Assembly: GCA_016795425.1 (NCBI GenBank)
Contig: JAEUHG010000177.1
Span: forward strand, 1 to 56,651
Reading direction: 5' to 3'
Origin: Verrucomicrobiales bacterium
GTDB lineage: Bacteria; Verrucomicrobiota; Verrucomicrobiia; Limisphaerales; CAIMTB01
DNA: 56,651 nt
The notes beneath the pieces were generated by a model. The model was not told where the DNA came from, made no database searches, and saw nothing but the letters and a program-made list of their open reading frames with translations. The stretch's first letter is position 1. Every line of letters starts with the position of its first letter. Of the stretch, positions 7,040 to 16,274 are shown in pieces. The translations under genes and the position numbers were made by a program.

Positions 7040-9499
7040 CTACCCATTGTTTCTGAGAGCCACCATTGGGTCAACGGCGGCAGCCCGCCGCGCGGGCAGC
7101 CAACACGCCAGTCCGGCCGCGGCGGTCAGAATGATCAACACGCCGCCGAATGTGCCGGGGTCGAGCGGCTCGATCTGAAACAGGAAGTTCTTCAAGACGC
7201 GCGTTGTTCCGATGGCCAAGGCCAGGCCGAGTGCGATGCCGATGGCCGTCATTCCCATGCCCTGCCTCAGGACCATGGCCAGGACGTCATGGATACGAGC
7301 TCCGAGGGCCATCCGTACCCCGATCTCGGCGGTTCGTCGGCTCACTGAGTAGGCCAGCACCCCATAGATGCCAAGGGCCGAGAGGGCGAGGGCAAGCAGG
7401 CCAAAGGCCGCGAGCAACAGCGCCGCCATGCGCTCCAATGCCAGCGAGCCCGATTTCTGCTCGGCCAAGGTTCGTTGGTCGAAGATGGGGAGGTCGGCGT
7501 CGATGGCGCGAACGACGCTTATCAATTGGGACAGCGTCAGTTTGGGGTCGATTCCGGTCCGCACGGCCAAGGTCAGGGCCTTGTTGGGTTGGCGCTCCTG
7601 GGCGAGAGGGAAATAGAAGGCGGGACGCGGGCTCTCGTTCAGTTTGCGGAGTCGGGAGGATTCGACGACGCCGACGACTTCGGTGGGGACTCCGCCGTCG
7701 GGCCCATGTTGATAGATGAGTTTTCCGATGGGATTCGATGCCTTGAAAAAGCGTTGGGCAAACGCCTCGTTGATGATCACGACCTTCGGACCGTTGGCGT
7801 GGTCCGTATCTTGAAAGGTGCGCCCTTGGAGCAACTGAAGACCCACGGTCCGAAAGTAATCGGTGCCTACGGTGTTGACGTGGCCGACGGGCCGTTCGCG
7901 GGGGTTGGACGGGGTGTAGCCTTCGACGCGCTCGACGCTCATACCCCAGTTGCGGCCATCGAGCGGGGTGTTGGCCGCGAGGCTCGCGGCTTCCACCCCT
8001 GGCAGAAGACGGACGCGGTCGAGAAGCTGGCGCTGAAACACCTGTGTGCGGGCGTCCGAGTAGTTGTTCAATTCCAGGTCGAAGGAGAGCAGGACCACCT
8101 TGGAAGGTTCGAGGCCCGGATCCAGGCGGTGAAGTTTTGAGAGACTGCGAAGGCAAAGTCCGGCACCGACGAGCACCACCAGGGAGAGGGCGACTTGGAA
8201 GACGACCAGCGCATGGCGAAGGCGCGTGCGGCCGATGCCGGTGTCGTTGGTGCCCCGGGTGCCTTTCAGTTCCGGGATAACTTGAGGCCGGCTGGCACGC
8301 CAGGCCGGAGCCAAACCGAAGAGGACACCGCTCAACATCGACGTCGCGAGGGTAAAGACCAGCATGCGCGGATCGAGGTCGGCGCTGAAATCAACGTTGG
8401 CTTCGCTCGGTCGGAAGATCTGCAGCGCGCTGGCGACCGAGCGGGCGACCAGGATTCCAAGGAGTCCACCGATTGTTGAGAGCAGGAGGCTCTCCGTGAG
8501 GAGTTGGCGGAGGATACGGCGGCGGTTCGCGCCCATGGCGAGACGGATGGCGAAATCGCGGGAGCGTGCGGCGGCACGGGCCAACTGGAGATTGCCGAGG
8601 TTGGCGCAGGCGATGAGGAGGACCACCCCCGCGGTGGCGAAGAGGAGATAGAGGGGCAGACGCGCGTCCTGAAGCTGTGAGGTGAATCCCTGGTGTCCTG
8701 AAACAACCAGCAGATTGGTTGACGTGTTGGCGGGTGTCTCCTGGTAGACTTGGCGCGCGAGCAGGTTCATGGCCGCTTCAGCCTCCGCATGCCGGATCCC
8801 ATTCCTGAGTCGACCCAGGATCTGGTGCCAAACGAAGAACCGGGTCCGCAAGGGGTGTTCACCATCGCGCAGGCTCGCGGTGAGTTGGCCGTAGGTGGTA
8901 ATTGGAAGGTAGAGTTCCGGGGTGAATCCGCGCGTGGTTCCCTGAAAATCCTTCGGAGCCACTCCGATCACTTGGAAGGGCTTGCCGTTGACGGTGACCG
9001 ACCGACCGAGGACCTGGGGGTCCGCTCCGAAACGTCGCAGCCAAAGACCGTGCCCCAGAACCACCACATTGGCGTCGTCGATGTCGACCCCTTCGTCGGC
9101 AGCGAAGACACGGCCCAACGCAGCCGGGACGCCCAGCAGGGCAAAGTAATTTCCGGAGACGAAGAGGGCCTGGTGGCGTTCGGTGCTTCCGGCGGCGCCG
9201 AGTCCGACGGATTGATCGGCGGTTGCGCAGAGATCGGAGAAGACCGTGTTCAGGCGCTGGTAGTCGCGGAAGAGCGGGAAGTTGAACTCGAAGTCCCCGT
9301 CACTGTTGGCGCGCGCCTGTTTGAGCAGTGCAAGCTGATGCGGTTGATGGACCGGTAACGGACGAACCAGCAACTGATCGAGAACGCTGAAGATGGCCGT
9401 GTTGGCTCCAATTCCAAGCGCCAGGGTCAACGTCGCAATGATGGTGAAGGCGGGATCGCGTCGGAGTTGGCGGACGGCGAGGCGTAGATCGGCAAACAT
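7040..9499 (-). CDS. ADOP-type ABC transporter permease (MacB/FtsX-like, duplicated)
   Basis: An 819-aa inner-membrane protein. It opens with the family hallmark FADLRLAVRQLRRDPAFT and LALGIGANTAIFSVLDQLL (first membrane helix), then a MacB-like periplasmic domain, an FtsX block (LLFATAGVVLLIACANLGNL, with RDFAIRLAMGANRRRILRQL), a second periplasmic domain and a second FtsX block (FGLLALALSALGIYGVLAYS, RTAEIGVRMALGARIHDVL). This duplicated layout is the 'acidobacterial duplicated orphan permease' family, usually with no ATPase gene beside it; none is seen here. The ATG at 9499 is preferred over an upstream start because family members begin there. It is followed closely by the transglutaminase-like gene. 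Confidence 0.9.
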   Translation of the reverse strand: MFADLRLAVRQLRRDPAFTIIATLTLALGIGANTAIFSVLDQLLVRPLPVHQPHQLALLKQARANSDGDFEFNFPLFRDYQRLNTVFSDLCATADQSVGLGAAGSTERHQALFVSGNYFALLGVPAALGRVFAADEGVDIDDANVVVLGHGLWLRRFGADPQVLGRSVTVNGKPFQVIGVAPKDFQGTTRGFTPELYLPITTYGQLTASLRDGEHPLRTRFFVWHQILGRLRNGIRHAEAEAAMNLLARQVYQETPANTSTNLLVVSGHQGFTSQLQDARLPLYLLFATAGVVLLIACANLGNLQLARAAARSRDFAIRLAMGANRRRILRQLLTESLLLSTIGGLLGILVARSVASALQIFRPSEANVDFSADLDPRMLVFTLATSMLSGVLFGLAPAWRASRPQVIPELKGTRGTNDTGIGRTRLRHALVVFQVALSLVVLVGAGLCLRSLSKLHRLDPGLEPSKVVLLSFDLELNNYSDARTQVFQRQLLDRVRLLPGVEAASLAANTPLDGRNWGMSVERVEGYTPSNPRERPVGHVNTVGTDYFRTVGLQLLQGRTFQDTDHANGPKVVIINEAFAQRFFKASNPIGKLIYQHGPDGGVPTEVVGVVESSRLRKLNESPRPAFYFPLAQERQPNKALTLAVRTGIDPKLTLSQLISVVRAIDADLPIFDQRTLAEQKSGSLALERMAALLLAAFGLLALALSALGIYGVLAYSVSRRTAEIGVRMALGARIHDVLAMVLRQGMGMTAIGIALGLALAIGTTRVLKNFLFQIEPLDPGTFGGVLIILTAAAGLACWLPARRAAAVDPMVALRNNG

Positions 9500-9679
9500 C
9501 GGAGTGGCGGGGCGCAAATCCCGGTGGTGGATTAAGGAATCAAGGGTCCAAGTCGGATCGCATCGATCGACGACCGGGTAGCACACCGCGTGCCATGAAG
9601 TGCAAGATCGGGATTTCCGGCGGCGCCTGGCCCCGATGGTCCGCGGGTGGGATGGCGGGATCCCGCATGCGGGACGGGG

Positions 9680-10141
9680 CTATCCCGCGAATTGCTGGGC
9701 GCCGGCGGCCAGTTGCTCCGGTGTCGGATCGAACTTGTGGGTGGCGACGCCCCAAACGTGACCGAACGGGTCCTTGAACTTGCAGAAACGGTCACCCCAG
9801 AACATGTCGGTGGGTGGCATCAGGATCTCGCACTTGGCGGCGGCTGCTTTGTCAAAAGTAGCATCCACGTCGGGAACATAATGCATCAGCGACACGGGTG
9901 ATCCGCCGTATTTGGCCGGCGAGAAGACACCCCACGCTTCGGATTCCTCCGCGAGCATCAGCACGGAGTCCCCGAGACGGAGCTCGGCGTGCATGATCTT
10001 TTCGGTGCCGGGCTGGAGCATGCGGGTCAGTTCCGTGGCACCAAAAAGGGAGGTGTAGAACGACAGGGCTCTCGCTGCGTCGCGCACGATGAGGTAGGCC
10101 TGAATCGAGTGATAACCTTGGGGAATCGGGGGTACAGACAT
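9680..10141 (-). CDS. VOC-family (glyoxalase/PhnB-like) protein
   Basis: A 153-aa cytoplasmic protein with a single vicinal-oxygen-chelate fold: IQAYLIVRDAARALSFYTSL at the N-terminus, MHAELRLGDSVLMLAEE in the middle, and RFCKFKDPFGHVWGVATH near the end. These are typical of the PhnB-like branch, whose members include glyoxalase-like enzymes and proteins of unknown activity. The start ATG at 10141 gives the usual MSVPPIPQGYHS beginning. The specific reaction is unknown. Confidence 0.8.
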   Translation of the reverse strand: MSVPPIPQGYHSIQAYLIVRDAARALSFYTSLFGATELTRMLQPGTEKIMHAELRLGDSVLMLAEESEAWGVFSPAKYGGSPVSLMHYVPDVDATFDKAAAAKCEILMPPTDMFWGDRFCKFKDPFGHVWGVATHKFDPTPEQLAAGAQQFAG

Positions 10142-10356
10142 TGCGCAAGGAAGCACTGTCGGGGTTGGCGCGGAAAGCGAAAACTTGGGTCACGCCGACT
10201 CGGGAATCGCCGGGGAGATTCGAAGTGTGCTCGCCGCTGCGGTGGGCTGATTCCAGCATTGGGCCGGTTCGAAGGTTGCGAGGCGAAAGAAGGGCGGACC
10301 TCCAGGCCGGTGTCTGTCTTCTTGAGTTGGAATGGGCACCACGTAGAACTTGCGCC

Positions 10357-11706
10357 ATGACTTCCGCGCGTCCGCGAAACCTGCTCTTGCTGGGTCTGCT
10401 TCTTTGCCTGCTCTCGGCGCCCTGGCGAGCGATGGCAGGTCGTCTCGAGCTACCAGAAACGGATGAGGGCGTGCCTGGGGCGGGACCGATCCGGCGCTAC
10501 GATTGGTTTCAAAAGGTATGGAATGAGCGTCGCGGGGCATGGTCGGGGCGCACCGAATCGGACCGAGGTGCCGTGGTCTTTCTCGGCGACTCGATCACGC
10601 AGGGGTGGGGCGACGATTTTGCGCGGTTCTTTCCGGGAATGAAGATCGCCAACCGCGGCATCAGCGGGGACACCACGCGCGGGTTGTTGATCCGCGTCGA
10701 CGACGACGTGCTGAAGCTGCAGCCCAAGGCCGTGGTCCTATTGATCGGAACCAACGATCTGGAAGAGAAAGCCGAGCCTGAGACCATCGACGCCAACCTT
10801 GGGCTGCTCCTGGCGCGCTTCAAACAGCATGACCCCCGGATGCCCGTCGTGCTTTGCCTGGTTTTTCCGAGTTCAGAGTCCAAACACCGTCCGTCCGCCG
10901 CCATTCAGAAGATCAACCAACTCTACGCGAAGCGGGTGAAGGGGGACGGTCAGGTTACGGTCCTCGACACCTGGACCCTTTTTGCGGATGCCAAGGGTGA
11001 CGCGAAGCCGGAGGAGTTTCCCGATTTGCTGCATCTCAACGAGCCCGCCTACCAAAAGTGGGCGGCCGCGTTGCGGCCCCTTTTTGCCACCTTGGGCTTC
11101 CTGGAGACGGAAATGGATTCATTCACGCCGGAGCCAGGCTTCGAAAGCTTGTTTAATGGCCGGGACCTGACCGGATGGGGATACCGGCCGACGCCCGAGT
11201 CCGATCGTCAGGCGGCTGCGCGGTGGAAGGCGAGCGATCCGAACGCGCCCGAGTGGCTCATTGTGGAACGGGCCACCGCATGGAACGGGGCGATGAGCAC
11301 CCCCGACGGCAGGTACGTGGCCAAGGCGGGGCGATTGGTGGTCACGACGCCTCCCGAGGGCCGTAAGATTCAACAGCTCTGGACCACGCAGGATTTCGGC
11401 GGAAATTTCGTGTTGCGGCTGGAGTTTCGGGCGACGCCGAACGCCGACAGCGGTGTCTTCATCCGTCAGCCCCAACTGCAGTGTCGGGACTATCTCCTGG
11501 CCGGTCCCTACAAACAGTTGCAGAAGTACCGACCGCAGGACTGGAATAGCCTCGAGGTCACCGTCAAGGATGGCGTCGCGCACTGCACCTGCAACGGCGA
11601 GGTGCTGGAGGCCGCGTTGAAAGTCCCAGCATCGGGCCCCATCGGATTGGAAGGCGACCGCGGACAAATCGAGTACCGACGCCTTCGTATTCAGAAGCTG
11701 CCCTGA
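10357..11706 (+). CDS. Secreted GDSL/SGNH esterase fused to a DUF1080 domain
   Basis: A 449-aa protein with a signal peptide (about residues 1-27, LLLLGLLLCLLSAPWRAMA). Residues 70-250 are an SGNH hydrolase: FLGDSITQGW (catalytic S79), NRGISGDTTRG (block II), LLIGTNDLEE (block III) and FPDLLHLNEPAY (Asp/His of block V). From about residue 265 a DUF1080 (3-keto-disaccharide hydrolase, concanavalin-like) domain begins with ESLFNGRDLTGW and runs to the end. The SGNH half resembles acetylhydrolases. A role in removing acyl groups from carbohydrate and binding or cleaving the sugar is inferred from the domain pair. Confidence 0.85.
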   Translation: MTSARPRNLLLLGLLLCLLSAPWRAMAGRLELPETDEGVPGAGPIRRYDWFQKVWNERRGAWSGRTESDRGAVVFLGDSITQGWGDDFARFFPGMKIANRGISGDTTRGLLIRVDDDVLKLQPKAVVLLIGTNDLEEKAEPETIDANLGLLLARFKQHDPRMPVVLCLVFPSSESKHRPSAAIQKINQLYAKRVKGDGQVTVLDTWTLFADAKGDAKPEEFPDLLHLNEPAYQKWAAALRPLFATLGFLETEMDSFTPEPGFESLFNGRDLTGWGYRPTPESDRQAAARWKASDPNAPEWLIVERATAWNGAMSTPDGRYVAKAGRLVVTTPPEGRKIQQLWTTQDFGGNFVLRLEFRATPNADSGVFIRQPQLQCRDYLLAGPYKQLQKYRPQDWNSLEVTVKDGVAHCTCNGEVLEAALKVPASGPIGLEGDRGQIEYRRLRIQKLP

Positions 11707-11775
11707 GCCCGGGAGAAGGAATCCGACGACGAGCAGGGCGGAGGAATAACGGTCCATTCCTGATGCCGCAGGAGT

Positions 11776-11811
11776 AAAAAAAACTCACCGGCCTCGAGAG
11801 CCGGTGAGTTT
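11776..11811 (-). terminator. Rho-independent terminator of the RRM protein gene
   Basis: Read on the minus strand, a perfect 12-bp stem (AAACTCACCGGC with GCCGGTGAGTTT, loop of 7) is followed by an unbroken run of T residues (the A-run at 11776-11783 on the plus strand). It lies about 34 bases past the stop of the RRM gene. Downstream of the plus-strand GDSL gene it may also fold, but the T-run favours minus-strand use. Confidence 0.9.
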
Positions 11812-11844
11812 GCGATCGAAAGTGTAGCTTTCGAGGAGGTCGAA

Positions 11845-12228
11845 TTAGTAGCGACCGCGGCCGCCACCACCGCCACCGCCGCGTCCGCCGCCACCGCCGC
11901 CGTATCCACCGCGGCCACCACCACCGCCGCCGCCGCCGCCGAAGCCGCGACCACCACCGCCACCACCGGGAGGACGCTCCTCACGCGGGCGGGCGATATT
12001 CACGGTCAACGGACGGCCGTCCAGGGTCGAGCCGTTGAGGGCGTCGATGGCCTTTTGGGCTTCTTCGGGGGTCGACATGGTGACGAAGCCGAAGCCGCGC
12101 GGGCGGCCGGTTTCACGGTCGACCATCAGGTTGGCTTCCACGACGGTGCCGTGGGCAGCGAAGGCATCGTGGAGGTCGTTTTCGGTCGTGTTGAACGACA
12201 GATTTCCGACATAGAGTTTGTTGTTCAT
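11845..12228 (-). CDS. Glycine-rich RRM RNA-binding protein
   Basis: A 127-aa protein. Residues 1-80 form one RNA-recognition motif with RNP2 (KLYVGNLSF) and RNP1 (RGFGFVTM) intact. Residues 88-127 are almost pure glycine and arginine, ending RGRY. This is the layout of bacterial and cyanobacterial Rbp proteins, which bind single-stranded RNA and are often cold-induced. The ATG at 12228 gives the standard MNNKLYVGNL start; a longer frame exists upstream but has no family match. The gene stands alone with its own terminator and a 343-bp upstream gap. Confidence 0.92.
   Translation of the reverse strand: MNNKLYVGNLSFNTTENDLHDAFAAHGTVVEANLMVDRETGRPRGFGFVTMSTPEEAQKAIDALNGSTLDGRPLTVNIARPREERPPGGGGGGRGFGGGGGGGGGRGGYGGGGGGRGGGGGGGRGRY
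11848..11978. repeat. low-complexity CCG/CCA tract coding the Gly-rich tail
   Basis: The DNA is a near-continuous run of CCG, CCA and CGC triplets, strongly pyrimidine-rich on the plus strand. It encodes the RGG-type glycine tail. Such tracts are prone to slippage, so tail length may vary between strains or be mis-assembled. Confidence 0.7.
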
Positions 12229-12571
12229 TTCTTGCGGCTGTCCAAAACCGACTCTCCTCTTTCCAGACTGTTCCCGACTGCCGGGTTTCGAATCATCACT
12301 GAACAACGTTCACCTGAAGATCTACCAGACTATGGAAGCGTTAAGCTGTTGGACAGGCGGCGCGAGAGTGGCAGGGATCTCGGCAACGGCAACCCAAAAC
12401 TGAAAAAATTTGAAGTTGCGAACCCGCCCCCTTGGTCGCGTCGTGAAACCACTGCAGAAGAGATAGATGACCTGATTAAATCGCTTAAATAAATCGCGTA
12501 TTTCGGACAAGGGAACGAATAGCGATTCCGGCGAATCGGGTCGGCTGCCCCCTCCCGTCCCGACCGTCGAG
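12229..12571. other. intergenic region upstream of the RRM gene
   Basis: This 343-bp gap separates the RRM gene from the TolB-like gene upstream of it on the minus strand. It includes an unusually AT-rich stretch (about 12402-12510) that is a likely promoter area for the RRM gene, though no clear -35/-10 pair was found. A GGTCGG/CCGACC inverted repeat near 12539-12566 could end the TolB-like transcript but lacks a T-run. A plus-strand frame through the AT-rich part ends in the peptide EEIDDLIKSLK; I judge it non-coding. Confidence 0.4.
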
Positions 12572-14035
12572 TTAGCGGGCGTTGGGCGACGAAAAATCGG
12601 GCTGGTAGCTGACGAAAGCCAACTTGCGGCTGTCAGGGGACCATGATGGGACGTTGAGTGTTCCTTGACCCCCGAAAAACTTGGCGAGCACCTCGATGTG
12701 ACCGTCGACCACTGACAGCAAGCGCAACTGAACATCCTTATTCGCGGGATGCCCTTGAACCTCCGGATCATAGGACAGGAAGGCGATCCACTTCCCGTCA
12801 GGTGATGGATGCGGGAACCAATCGTTGAAATCGTCATGGGTCAGCTGCCGCGGGTCGGATCCGTCGGCGTTCATGCGCCACAGTTGCATGCGTCCGGTTC
12901 GGTCGGAATTGAAGTAGATCGACTTTCCGTCGGGCGAATAGTCCGGGCCATCGTCGAGGCCCTTGGCGTCGGTCAATCGCGTCTCGGTGCCGCCTGTCGA
13001 GGGAATGGTGTAGACGTCGTATTCCCCGTTGCGTTCGGCGCAGTAGGCGAGGGTTTTGCCATCGGGAGACCATCCGTGCCAATACGAGGGTGCGGCTTCC
13101 AGGACGAGGCGCGGGGTGCCGCCGGTGATGGGAAGGGTGTAGATGCGGGATTTGCGATCGCCTTGGGACTGGTCGCTGATCACCAGCTGGGTGCCGTCCG
13201 GCGAAATCCCATGGTCGTTGTTGAGCCGGGTGGCGAAGCCCGTGTCGATCGGCGTCGGCTCGCCGCCGGCGCCATCGTGGGTGATGCGGTACAGTCGGCC
13301 GCGGCCATTGAAGTAAAGATGAGCGCCGTCTCTGGACCAATTTGGCGCCTCGATAAGATCGCGGGTCCACCAAGTCACGCGGCGGTCCTTGGAGGCGATC
13401 GCCACCGTCTCCAGTGTGCTGATCCAGCGGCCCGGGGTGGCGGTTGGCGGTGGCGTGATGGCCACCCCGGTGAAGACGGCCGTCTCTCGGTGGTCGTCGT
13501 TGTGCGCGCAGACTCCCAGTCCGACGTAGAAGGGTTCCGACAATTCCAAACGGAACGAGCCGCCGGCGGGAACCAGATCCGCTCCCTGGGGAGCGACCGA
13601 CATGGAAACATACTTGCCACGCTTCTCGAGGCGCAGGCGGGAGGGTTGGCGGACGTTGGATTGGATTTCGCGCGTCGGGGCGCCCCGGGTCTCGCGATAC
13701 TGAAGTGAGGTGAGACCGTCGCCGTGCAGAGCGGCGTCTGCGTACGCGGCATCTTCATCGAGCGATTGTCGTACCATCAGGCAGGCCTTGCGGTGGGGAT
13801 CGACGCCCTCGCCCAGGAAGGCGACAGTCGCAGCGAGATCGAGATCTCCGGAGACCTTCTTCCACACGAAACGGAAGGAGTCTTTGGCGAACCACATGTT
13901 GGCGCCGCCTCCGGAGACGGTGTAGGCATGCGCGGCTTCGGAGTAGGCCGCGCTTCCAGCGTGTTTCGGTCGGCCGATGTCGGTCGAGTCTTCGAACAAA
14001 CCCAGTCCCGCCGCCCTCACCTGCGGGGATGCCAC
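12572..14035 (-). CDS. TolB/PD40 beta-propeller protein with DUF1349-like N-terminal domain
   Basis: At least 487 aa. The N-terminal 190 residues resemble a concanavalin-like DUF1349 domain (NMWFAKDSFRFVWKKVSGDL, ACLMVRQSLDEDAAYADA). The rest is a propeller of PD40/TolB repeats: SRDGAHLYFNG, SPDGTQLVISDQ, SPDGKTLAYCAERNGEYDVY, SPDGKSIYFNSDRTGRMQLW, SPDGKWIAFLSYD and SPDSRKLAFVSY. Probably periplasmic or secreted. The start is a problem: the frame upstream of the GTG at 14035 encodes what looks like the real signal peptide (APWRVAVLTLLVTLLVASP, to about 14085) but contains no ATG, GTG or TTG until an ATG at 14407, deep inside the Hsp70 gene. The true start may be non-standard, or a frameshift may be present. 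Confidence 0.75.
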   Translation of the reverse strand: MASPQVRAAGLGLFEDSTDIGRPKHAGSAAYSEAAHAYTVSGGGANMWFAKDSFRFVWKKVSGDLDLAATVAFLGEGVDPHRKACLMVRQSLDEDAAYADAALHGDGLTSLQYRETRGAPTREIQSNVRQPSRLRLEKRGKYVSMSVAPQGADLVPAGGSFRLELSEPFYVGLGVCAHNDDHRETAVFTGVAITPPPTATPGRWISTLETVAIASKDRRVTWWTRDLIEAPNWSRDGAHLYFNGRGRLYRITHDGAGGEPTPIDTGFATRLNNDHGISPDGTQLVISDQSQGDRKSRIYTLPITGGTPRLVLEAAPSYWHGWSPDGKTLAYCAERNGEYDVYTIPSTGGTETRLTDAKGLDDGPDYSPDGKSIYFNSDRTGRMQLWRMNADGSDPRQLTHDDFNDWFPHPSPDGKWIAFLSYDPEVQGHPANKDVQLRLLSVVDGHIEVLAKFFGGQGTLNVPSWSPDSRKLAFVSYQPDFSSPNAR

Positions 14036-14121
14036 GAGCAGGGTGACGAGCAGCGTAAGGACGGCGACCCGCCAAGGTGCCGTGAAAGGGGGCGTGGCAG
14101 GAACGGTTGCGGCGCCCGGGC

Positions 14122-16092
14122 CTACTGGATCAGGCCCTGTTTGCGCAGCATCTCTTCGATGACCTTGTCCCGTAGAAGTTCCGCGAGCTGTTGGGTGGCT
14201 TCGTCGAGGGCTTGATGGGCGGCCTTCAGACGAGGGGTATCGCCGATGCGCGTCCGTGAGTCCTCCGTTTCGAGGGCGGCTTCCAGGGATTGCAGAGCTT
14301 CCTCCACGCGACGGCGGTAGGCGGGTTCCAACTCCGCTCCGTGTTCGCCGAGGGCTTTGCGGGTGGCGGTCAGCGTTTCGCCGGCGGTGATTTTGGTTTC
14401 GATCCATTGTCGGGCCTTGAGATCGTCGAAGGCGTTTTCGACGGATTCCTCGATCATCTTCTGCACGTCGGCGTCGCTGACGTCGACCGCGGATTTCATC
14501 TCCACGACCTTTTGCAGGCCGGTTTTGAGGTCGCGGGCGAGGACGTGGAGGATGCCATTGGCGTCGATCTCGAACTGGACGCCGACGCGAGGCACACCTT
14601 TGGGAGCGGGTTCGAACTCGAGGTCGAAACGGCCCAGGCTCCAGTTGTCACGAGCGCGTTCCCGTTCTCCCTGGAGGACATGGATGAGCATGGAACGTTG
14701 GTTGTCGACGGCGGTGGTGAAGAGTTCGCCGGCTTTGACGGGGATGGTGGTGTTGCGGGGAATGATAACGTTCATCAAACCGCCGAACGTTTCGATGCCG
14801 AGAGAGAGTGGGGTGACATCGAGCAACAGGAGATGAGTCAGGCCGCCCGAGAGGATTTCGGCCTGGATGGCGGCGCCCAATGCGACGGCTTCATCGGGGT
14901 TGACTCCGGTGTTGAGGATCGGGCCTTTGGGGCGATGGTAGTCCTCGCCGAGCCGAATATCCCCGCGGGTCTCCTCGAATTCGGCGCAGCCGAACCACTC
15001 CGCCACCAATTGCCGAACCAACGGCATGCGAGTCTGGCCGCCGACGAGGATGACTTGGTCGAGTTGCGTCGCCTCAATCTTCGCATCCGCCAAGGCGCGC
15101 TGGCAGTGGGTGCGAGTCCGCAGCAGAATATCGCGGGTGAGCGCCTCGAGTTCGGCGCGGGAAAGGCGATAGGAGAAGCTGAATTGGGGCGTGAGGAATG
15201 GCAGGGTGATGTCGGTCTCGGTTTCCGTGCTGAGACGGATTTTGGCCTGCTCGGCCGACTCACGGATCCGGGACAGCTGCTGAAGTTCCAGGGTGCGCGG
15301 GCCGCTTTCGCCGGTGTCCGAGAGGTTGCGCAGGGATAGGTGAAGTTGGGCGAGTTGCGGGCCGCCCTGCGCTTCGATCTTGGCGACGAGAAACTCGGTC
15401 AGGCGCGTGTCGAGATCGTCACCGCCCAGGCGGGTGTTGCCGTTGGTGGATAGAACCTGGAAGACGCCCTTCTCCAAGGCGAGTATCGAGAGGTCGAAGG
15501 TCCCGCCGCCAAGGTCGTAGACCGCGACGAAGGCGTGGTCCTTGAGTTTGTCCAAGCCGTACGCCAGGGCTGCGGCGGTGGGTTCGTTGAGAATGCGTTC
15601 AACGGTGAACCCCGCGATTTCTCCGGCTCGCTTGGTGGCGTTGCGTTGCGCGTCGTTGAAGTAGGCCGGGACGGTGATCACCGCTCGGTTGACTTCGGTG
15701 CCCAGCGCGGTTTCGGCATCCGCTTTCAGTTTGCGCAGCACCTCCGCGGAAAGTTCTTCCGGTGTCCAAGCGCGGCCGTGAAGTTCGATCGTGACAGCGC
15801 CCGCTCCATCGCCATGGACGGGGTAGGTGACGAGCATGTCCTCCTTGGGAATATCGACGCCCCGACGTCCCATGAATCGTTTGATGGAGTAGACGGTCTC
15901 GCGCGGACGGATCACCCGCACGCGGTTGGCGGCGTGACCCACCAAGGGCGTGGCGTCCGGACCTGCCAAATGCACGACGGACGGCGTCAGGCGTTGTCCC
16001 TCGGCATCCGCGATCACGTAAGGGATGCCTGAATCGACCGTGGCCACGAGGGAGTTGGTGGTGCCCAGGTCAATCCCGACGATTTTGCTCAT
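14122..16092 (-). CDS. dnaK: Hsp70-family chaperone (DnaK paralogue)
   Basis: A 656-aa cytoplasmic ATP-dependent chaperone. The nucleotide-binding domain is intact: VGIDLGTTNSLVAT, VPAYFNDAQRNATKRAGEIA, LNEPTAAALAYG, VYDLGGGTFDLSIL and VILVGGQTRMPLV. The substrate-binding domain has VTPLSLGIETFGG and ARDNWSLGRFDLEF. The lid ends in KVIEEMLRKQGLIQ, without the acidic tail of canonical DnaK, and no grpE or dnaJ is adjacent, so this is more likely a secondary Hsp70 than the main housekeeping copy. It follows infC on the same strand, with a likely terminator between, and precedes the TolB-like gene. Confidence 0.88.
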   Translation of the reverse strand: MSKIVGIDLGTTNSLVATVDSGIPYVIADAEGQRLTPSVVHLAGPDATPLVGHAANRVRVIRPRETVYSIKRFMGRRGVDIPKEDMLVTYPVHGDGAGAVTIELHGRAWTPEELSAEVLRKLKADAETALGTEVNRAVITVPAYFNDAQRNATKRAGEIAGFTVERILNEPTAAALAYGLDKLKDHAFVAVYDLGGGTFDLSILALEKGVFQVLSTNGNTRLGGDDLDTRLTEFLVAKIEAQGGPQLAQLHLSLRNLSDTGESGPRTLELQQLSRIRESAEQAKIRLSTETETDITLPFLTPQFSFSYRLSRAELEALTRDILLRTRTHCQRALADAKIEATQLDQVILVGGQTRMPLVRQLVAEWFGCAEFEETRGDIRLGEDYHRPKGPILNTGVNPDEAVALGAAIQAEILSGGLTHLLLLDVTPLSLGIETFGGLMNVIIPRNTTIPVKAGELFTTAVDNQRSMLIHVLQGERERARDNWSLGRFDLEFEPAPKGVPRVGVQFEIDANGILHVLARDLKTGLQKVVEMKSAVDVSDADVQKMIEESVENAFDDLKARQWIETKITAGETLTATRKALGEHGAELEPAYRRRVEEALQSLEAALETEDSRTRIGDTPRLKAAHQALDEATQQLAELLRDKVIEEMLRKQGLIQ

Positions 16093-16205
16093 GTGCGGGG
16101 AATACTTGGGGAGGAACCCATGGATCGCAAGCGGAGCGGTCTCAGACCCGGGGGCGGAGGTGGGAGGAAGGGGCGCGATGTGGGCCCCGAAGATAGGGCC
16201 CTTCT

Positions 16206-16242
16206 AAGCGAAACCCCCCGGGCGTCCCGAAGAACCGGGGGG
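16206..16242 (-). terminator. probable terminator after infC
   Basis: On the minus strand CCCCCCGG (16242-16235) pairs perfectly with CCGGGGGG (16221-16214) across a 13-base loop, followed by TTTCGCTT. It lies about 33 bases past the infC stop and separates infC from the Hsp70 gene. The T-run is interrupted, so efficiency is uncertain. Confidence 0.6.
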
Positions 16243-16274
16243 CCCGAGGGTTGAAAACTGTCGCAGAACCGGCC

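Noticed and set aside
12055..12492. 145-aa plus-strand frame
   Set aside because: The first part is antisense to the RRM gene and the AT-rich end shows no start or ribosome site.
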